Below are positions 59,204-64,000 of a stretch of 64,000 nucleotides of DNA, one piece after another. Origin of the DNA: Bacteroidales bacterium (lineage in GTDB: Bacteria; Bacteroidota; Bacteroidia; Bacteroidales; UBA932); contig JAQXHU010000064.1 in the NCBI GenBank assembly GCA_029007435.1, positions 1-64,000 on the forward strand. The letters are read 5' to 3'. A program made the translations under genes and the position numbers. The notes beneath the pieces were generated by a model, which had not been told where the DNA came from, made no database searches, and was given only the letters and a program-made list of their open reading frames with translations. How positions within the stretch are numbered: the first letter of the stretch is position 1; each line of letters begins with the position of its first letter.

Positions 59204-59225
59204 TTACTTTGGTTTTGCAAAGTAA
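59204..59225. repeat. 8-bp perfect inverted repeat upstream of lpxD
   Basis: TTACTTTG (59204-59211) and CAAAGTAA (59218-59225) around a 6-nt centre. On the lpxD strand it contains TTACTTTG, one base off the -7 consensus. It could be an operator covering a lipid A promoter. The remainder of the 206-nt gap to rimP holds the rimP promoter and the leader hairpin. Confidence 0.6.
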
Positions 59226-59318
59226 GCATTTTTATAAGAAAAGATGAAATAATTGAATCATTTTTATATGCCTGCAGGAAAAATCAGACACATTTTTTCT
59301 ATTTTGAATAAATTTTAG

Positions 59319-59326
59319 TAACTTTG
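59319..59326 (+). promoter_or_regulatory. Candidate -7 element TAACTTTG of the rimP operon
   Basis: An exact TAnnTTTG match, giving a start near 59332. A TTTG lies at 59303-59306, only 12 nt away, so the -33 element is not convincing. Leader length would be about 60 nt. Confidence 0.5.
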
Positions 59327-59343
59327 CGCCAGTGAGTTGAGAT

Positions 59344-59372
59344 AGGGGACGGGGAGTCTCCTGTCTTTTTTT
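59344..59372 (+). terminator. Leader hairpin followed by a U tract upstream of rimP (attenuator candidate)
   Basis: AGGGGAC (59344-59350) pairs with GTCTCCT (59356-59362; one G-T pair) around a 5-nt loop, followed by a run of seven T at 59366-59372. It is an intrinsic-terminator-like structure 20 nt before the rimP ATG and downstream of the predicted start. It could attenuate rimP-nusA-infB in response to factor levels. Confidence 0.6.
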
Positions 59373-59392
59373 ATTATCGTTATTGTTTCGAT

Positions 59393-59860
59393 ATGGATAC
59401 TGCATTGATATACAGAAAGATAGAAGAAATTGTCGCAGCGAGGAGATGCTTCGTCATTGAGGTGACTGTCTCTTCTGACAATGATATTTTGATTGCTGTG
59501 GAATCCGAGGAAGGTGTCGTGGATATGGAGGACTGCGTCTATATCAGCGAGAAGTTCCAGGAAATTTTCAACAGGGATGAGGAGGATTATGCTCTCACTG
59601 TGACTTCCGCCGGACTGGACCAGCCGTTCAGGATTCTCAAACAGTATATCAAGGCTGTGGGAACTATGGTTGAAGTGAAAGTCCGTGACGGCAGGAAACT
59701 GAAATGCACGCTCCTTGAGGCTGACGAAGATGGCTTCACTGTTGAGTATGAGGCGAAGGAGGCTGTTCCGGGCAAGAAGAAAAAGGAACTTGTGCGCCGT
59801 GAGGAGCGGTTCGCATTCGACGCCGTGAATTCGGTAACGCCATATATTGAATTTGAATAA
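59393..59860 (+). CDS. rimP: Ribosome maturation factor RimP
   Basis: A 155-residue protein needed for 30S subunit maturation. The N-terminal alpha/beta domain has the pattern CVYISEKFQEIFNRDEEDYALTV, and LDQPFRILKQYIKAVGTMVEV leads to the C-terminal SH3-like domain. Full length and in the classic rimP-nusA-infB order. It lies 20 nt before nusA. Confidence 0.93.
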   Translation: MDTALIYRKIEEIVAARRCFVIEVTVSSDNDILIAVESEEGVVDMEDCVYISEKFQEIFNRDEEDYALTVTSAGLDQPFRILKQYIKAVGTMVEVKVRDGRKLKCTLLEADEDGFTVEYEAKEAVPGKKKKELVRREERFAFDAVNSVTPYIEFE

Positions 59861-59880
59861 ATATTAAAAATCATAATACA

Positions 59881-61149
59881 ATGGAAGGAGAAAAAATCGA
59901 CCTTAAGACAGCGTTCGCACTTTTCAAGGATGAGAAGCACATTGACCGCCCTGTGATGATGGGCGTGCTCAAGGATGTCTTTATGACTCAGCTGACCAAG
60001 ACTTTCGGCACGGCTGACAATTTCGATGTAATCATCAACGTGGACAAAGGTGACTGCGAGATTTATCAGAATCTTGAAGTGGTCGAGACCGTGGAGAATC
60101 CGAACACCCAGATTTCGCTTGAGGAAGTCAACAAGTCCGGAGACGACTACGAGCTCGGCGAGACTTTCACCAGAAGGGTTGAGTTGAAAGATTTCGGCCG
60201 CAGGGGTATCCTTAATATCCGCCAGAATCTGCAGGGCAGGATTATGGATATCGAGAAAGCCAATCTCTACAACAAATATACTGACAAGATCGGCGAGATT
60301 TTCACCGGCGAGATATATCAGAATTTCTCCAAGGAGCTCCTTATCCTTGACGAGGACGGCAACGAGCTCAGGCTGCCAAAGTCAGAGCAGATTCCGGGAG
60401 AGCATTTCAAGAAGAATGAGTCTGTCCGCGCCATTATCAAGAGCGTGGAGATGAAAAACAACACCACTCCTTACATTGTTCTTTCCAGAACTTCAGAGGA
60501 CTTCCTCAGGAAACTTTTCGAGCAGGAAGTGCCTGAAATATACGATGGACTCATCACCATCAAGAAGGTGGTCCGCATCCCTGGCGAGAGGGCAAAAGTG
60601 GCTGTGGAGTCTTACGATGACAGGATCGATCCTATCGGAGCCTGCATAGGTGTCAAAGGCTCCCGAATCATCGGTATAGTCCGTGAACTGAGGAACGAGA
60701 ATATTGATGTCCTCCAGTGGACTTCCAACACCCAGCTGCTGATTCAGAGAGCGTTGAACCCTGCGAAGATTTCATCTATCGATATGGGCACAGGCGAAGA
60801 TGACAAGATCAAGGTGTTTATGCTTCCTGAGGAGGTGAAGAAAGGAATCGGCAAGGGCGGCTGCAACATCAAGCTCGCAAGTATGCTGGTGGGCCGTGAG
60901 ATTGAGGTCTGGAGAGAGGTTCCGAAAGATGACGAGGCCGGTGAGGACGAGGATGAGGACGTTCTGCTCAGCGAGTTCAGCAACGAGATTGATCCTTGGG
61001 TTATCGAAAGGCTTCAGGCAATCGGCTGCGACACGGCGAAGAGCGTGCTTGCGCTTGATCCTGAAGATATCGCAAAACGAGCTGACCTTGAGGATGAGAC
61101 CGTTGAGGATGTTATGAATATCCTGAGGGAAGAATTTGAGGAGGAATAA
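59881..61149 (+). CDS. nusA: Transcription termination/antitermination factor NusA
   Basis: A 422-residue RNA polymerase-binding factor. The N-terminal domain (about 1-125) is followed by S1 (about 138-200, EIFTGEIYQNFSKELLILDE) and two KH domains (IDPIGACIGVKGSRI and KGIGKGGCNIKLASMLVG, about 250-345). A short acidic linker (DEAGEDEDEDV) and a helical C-terminus (ERLQAIGCDTAKSVLALDPE) end the protein. No second acidic repeat, as in E. coli, is seen. It is 24 nt before infB. Confidence 0.96.
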   Translation: MEGEKIDLKTAFALFKDEKHIDRPVMMGVLKDVFMTQLTKTFGTADNFDVIINVDKGDCEIYQNLEVVETVENPNTQISLEEVNKSGDDYELGETFTRRVELKDFGRRGILNIRQNLQGRIMDIEKANLYNKYTDKIGEIFTGEIYQNFSKELLILDEDGNELRLPKSEQIPGEHFKKNESVRAIIKSVEMKNNTTPYIVLSRTSEDFLRKLFEQEVPEIYDGLITIKKVVRIPGERAKVAVESYDDRIDPIGACIGVKGSRIIGIVRELRNENIDVLQWTSNTQLLIQRALNPAKISSIDMGTGEDDKIKVFMLPEEVKKGIGKGGCNIKLASMLVGREIEVWREVPKDDEAGEDEDEDVLLSEFSNEIDPWVIERLQAIGCDTAKSVLALDPEDIAKRADLEDETVEDVMNILREEFEEE

Positions 61150-61173
61150 TAATTTATACAAAAAGGGGTTAAT

Positions 61174-64000
61174 ATGGCGGAAATCAGACTAAACAAGCTG
61201 ACAAAACAGTTCAACATCGGGCTCCAGACACTCGTGGACTTCCTCAACGGGAAGGGTGCGGGAGTGAATCTGGATCCCAATGCCAAGGTATCTGACGAAT
61301 ATCTTCCTGAACTGGAGAAGGCTTTCGGCAAGGACCTGAAAGCAAAAGAGGACTCGGAAAAAGTCCGCATTAAAATAAAGGAAATTATTGAAAAAGATAC
61401 CAAGAAGAAGGAGGAAGAGGAGCCGGCAAAAGAGACTGTCATTATCAGGACAGGTCTTTCGATAGCTCCTGAGATGCCTGCAGCCGAGTCTGAGACCCCG
61501 GAACCGCAGGAGATAGTGGAGGTTGTTCCAGAGGTGGAGAGCGCTCCTGAACCGGTGGCTGAGCCGGTTGCTGAAGTGGTTCAGGCCCCAGTGGAGGAGG
61601 AGCCGGCCGCCGGACCTGTGGAGAATTCTGAACCGGCAGCGGAGGTTGAGGCTGTTCAGGATGAAGTCAAAGAAGAGTCACCGGCTTTCGAGGCTGAAGT
61701 GCAGCTGGACGTGGTCGATGAGAAACCGGTTGAGGAAGTAGTTGAGGATGTCCCAGAAGAAGAGTCTTCCGCGCTGACCCCGGCGGAAGCTGCTGTCGGA
61801 GTCCAGGCTGTCCGCAAGTCCGATCTCAAGAAAAGCGACAGAAACAATAAGGACTTCAATCCTAAAGCCGACAAGGCCAAGCTCAAGGCAGAACACAAGC
61901 TGCAGAAAGCCGCATCCAGCAAGGATGATGACGCTGAGACTTCACCTTCAGGCCTCAAGATTGTCGGCAAGGTGGACCTTTCGCAATTTGAGACAGGGCG
62001 GAAGAACAAGAAGCGCGAGCGTATAAACAAGGGCGGAAGCCAGAAAGTCGATGTCAACAAGATTGACGGGGAGGACAAGGGTGACCGTAAAGACCAGAAG
62101 AAGAACAGGACTGCCAATGCCGGAGGCAATGGGAACAAGAAAGACCAGCGCCAGAACGGCCAGCAGCAGGGCCTGAGCAGGTCAGCCCGCCGCAAGGAGC
62201 GTATGAACGAGAAGTTCAAGCCGGCTTTGACTGCTGCCGAGGAGGAAGAGCTCCAGAAGGAGATTCAGAAGCAGGTCAAGGAGACTTACGCCCGGATGAA
62301 TGACAATAAGTCGAAGAACAATTTCGGAGCAAAGCACAGGAAAGAGAAACGCGAGCTTGCGTCCCAGAAACTCCAGGAGGAGATGGCCCAGGAGGCGGCG
62401 GACAAGAAAGTACTCAAAGTCACGGAGTTCGTAACCGTGAACGACCTTGCGACCCTTATGAACAATACTCCAGTGAACAAGGTGATTGAAGCCTGCCTGA
62501 ATCTCGGACTGATGGTGTCCATCAATCAGCGTCTTGATGCGGAGGCGCTTGTTCTTGTAGCTGAGGAGTTCGGATACAAGGTGGATTTCGTCACTGCTGA
62601 ACTCACTAATGAGATTAATCAGGACAGCGAACCTGACAGGGAAGAGGATCTTGAGACGCGTCCTCCTATCATTACGGTGATGGGACACGTTGACCACGGC
62701 AAGACATCCCTGCTCGATTATATCAGGAAGACCAATGTGATTGCAGGTGAGGCCGGCGGTATTACCCAGCATATCGGAGCTTACAACGTGGTTCTCGCAA
62801 ACGGCAGGAGGATAACCTTCCTCGATACCCCGGGACACGAGGCGTTTACGGCTATGCGCGCCCGTGGCGCCCAGCTTACAGACCTTGCCATCATTATTAT
62901 CGCAGCTGATGACGCTGTGATGCCCCAGACAGTTGAGGCTATAAACCACGCCCAGGCAGCAGGTGTGCCTATGGTATTTGCTATCAATAAGATAGACAAG
63001 CCTGGAGCTCAGCCTGAGAGAATCCGCCAGCAGCTTTCACAGATGAACATCCTTGTTGAGGACTGGGGCGGCAGCTATCAGTGCCAGGAGATTTCGGCCA
63101 AGAAGGGCCTGAATGTGGACAAGTTGCTTGAGAAGGTGCTTCTTGAGACAGACCTTATGGACCTCAAGGCCAATCCAAAGAAGCTTGGTGTCGGGACCGT
63201 CATTGAGTCGTCTCTTGACAAAGGCCGTGGATATCTCGCCACGATCCTGGTTCAGGACGGAACAATCCACAGTGGTGATATGATGCTGAGCGGATGCTAT
63301 TTCGGACGTATCAAGGCTATGTACAATGAGCGCGGACAGAGAGTGGAAACGGCCGGTCCTTCGACTCCGGTTTCTGTCCTCGGACTCAACGGAGCTCCGA
63401 GCGCCGGAGACAAGTTCAATATTATGGCTGACGAGAAAGAGGCCAAGTCAATCGCCAACAGACGGGAGCAGCTCATCCGCATCCAGGGCATCAAGACCCA
63501 GAAGCATATGACTCTCGAAGAGATTGGCCGGCGAATCGCCATTGGCAACTTCAAGGAACTCAATATCATTGTCAAAGGTGACGTGGACGGTTCTGTCGAG
63601 GCTCTTTCTGATTCGCTCATCAAACTCTCAACTGAGGAGATTCACGTCAATGTGATTCACAAGGCTGTGGGTGCGATTTCCGAGTCGGATATTATGCTGG
63701 CAACTGCTTCGGATGCGATTATTGTCGGATTCCAGGTGCGTCCTTCTTCAGATGCAAGGAATCTTGCGGAGAAAGAGGGCATCGAGATCAGGCTTTACTC
63801 CATTATCTATGACGCTATAAATGAGGTCAAGGACGGTATCGAGGGTATGCTTGAGCCTGAGAAGAAAGAAGAGGTTACATCCACTGCTTATGTGAAGCAG
63901 ACATTCCATATTTCCAAGGTTGGCACTATTGCCGGCTGTCTTGTCAAGGACGGCAAGATGACTGCCAAGAGCAAGGTCCGCCTTATCAGGGACGGTATCG
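61174..64000 (+). CDS. infB: Translation initiation factor IF-2 (3' end outside the window)
   Basis: An open frame of 942 codons to the window edge. The first block [18 protein letters not shown] is the IF2 N-terminal domain. A long acidic, Pro/Val-rich linker follows (about 80-215), then a basic region (about 220-400) and a second helical IF2N-like domain (about 410-475). The GTPase domain has G504-HVDHGKTS511, DTPGHEAF and NKIDKPG, and domains II and III begin after it. The C-terminus is missing because the window stops, not because the gene is broken. It is downstream of nusA in the same operon. Confidence 0.96.
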   Translation, partial: MAEIRLNKLTKQFNIGLQTLVDFLNGKGAGVNLDPNAKVSDEYLPELEKAFGKDLKAKEDSEKVRIKIKEIIEKDTKKKEEEEPAKETVIIRTGLSIAPEMPAAESETPEPQEIVEVVPEVESAPEPVAEPVAEVVQAPVEEEPAAGPVENSEPAAEVEAVQDEVKEESPAFEAEVQLDVVDEKPVEEVVEDVPEEESSALTPAEAAVGVQAVRKSDLKKSDRNNKDFNPKADKAKLKAEHKLQKAASSKDDDAETSPSGLKIVGKVDLSQFETGRKNKKRERINKGGSQKVDVNKIDGEDKGDRKDQKKNRTANAGGNGNKKDQRQNGQQQGLSRSARRKERMNEKFKPALTAAEEEELQKEIQKQVKETYARMNDNKSKNNFGAKHRKEKRELASQKLQEEMAQEAADKKVLKVTEFVTVNDLATLMNNTPVNKVIEACLNLGLMVSINQRLDAEALVLVAEEFGYKVDFVTAELTNEINQDSEPDREEDLETRPPIITVMGHVDHGKTSLLDYIRKTNVIAGEAGGITQHIGAYNVVLANGRRITFLDTPGHEAFTAMRARGAQLTDLAIIIIAADDAVMPQTVEAINHAQAAGVPMVFAINKIDKPGAQPERIRQQLSQMNILVEDWGGSYQCQEISAKKGLNVDKLLEKVLLETDLMDLKANPKKLGVGTVIESSLDKGRGYLATILVQDGTIHSGDMMLSGCYFGRIKAMYNERGQRVETAGPSTPVSVLGLNGAPSAGDKFNIMADEKEAKSIANRREQLIRIQGIKTQKHMTLEEIGRRIAIGNFKELNIIVKGDVDGSVEALSDSLIKLSTEEIHVNVIHKAVGAISESDIMLATASDAIIVGFQVRPSSDARNLAEKEGIEIRLYSIIYDAINEVKDGIEGMLEPEKKEEVTSTAYVKQTFHISKVGTIAGCLVKDGKMTAKSKVRLIRDGI

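Overview
The window is one continuous chromosomal segment of a Bacteroidales bacterium (phylum Bacteroidota). Three things support this: the gene order (rsmH-ftsL-ftsI-murE-mraY-murD-ftsW-murG-murC-ftsQ-ftsA-ftsZ; tRNAs-tuf-trnW-secE-nusG-rplKAJL-rpoBC; PASTA gene-rluD; hup-small basic ORF-rng), repeated Bacteroidetes-type promoter elements (TTTG, about 19-21 nt, TAnnTTTG), and a general lack of Shine-Dalgarno sequences. The family within the order cannot be fixed from the sequence alone. No rRNA, CRISPR array, IS element or prophage was seen.

Layout. 1-14351 is a tightly packed division and cell-wall (dcw) cluster, with several ATGA overlaps, from the 3' end of rsmH to ftsZ. It makes the lipid II precursor (MurE, MraY, MurD, MurG, MurC) and the septal machinery (FtsL, FtsI, FtsW, FtsQ, FtsA, FtsZ). 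14352-18592 is an accessory insert. It holds an AAA-like/PD-(D/E)XK protein, overlapped by a gene for a predicted lipoprotein-TPR-transmembrane-HTH regulator, followed by a small secreted protein gene that looks frameshifted. That small gene sits behind a strong promoter and a near-perfect palindrome. 18593-21655 is a secreted GH2 beta-galactosidase on the minus strand. 21814-29714 is metabolic and translational housekeeping (gltX, rpiB, truB, dxs) around a tandem pair of minus-strand MFS transporters.

29760-42653 is the classic translation/transcription block: four tRNAs, tuf, tRNA-Trp, secE, nusG, ribosomal proteins L11, L1, L10 and L7/L12, a strong terminator or attenuator, rpoB, rpoC and a terminator. 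After it come a minus-strand tRNA-Leu, lnt (lipoprotein N-acylation), a LysE-type exporter, a three-PASTA membrane protein, rluD, a spermidine-synthase-like protein, rng, a 29-residue very basic ORF, hup, lon, ung, coaD, a secreted double-thioredoxin protein, a WbqC-like protein, the lipid A genes lpxA, lpxC and lpxD, and finally rimP, nusA and infB (truncated at the window edge).

Most of the window is ordinary core genome. The points most worth a second look are the regulator/small-secreted-protein module at 16165-18423; a DNSR in place of DNPR in the DAP-recognition motif of MurE; QVFE in place of QPSE in FtsW; an LpxC that ends without the FabZ domain normally fused to it in this phylum; hairpins and palindromes at the heads of the rimP-nusA-infB, lon and lpxD operons; and the tiny basic protein between hup and rng.
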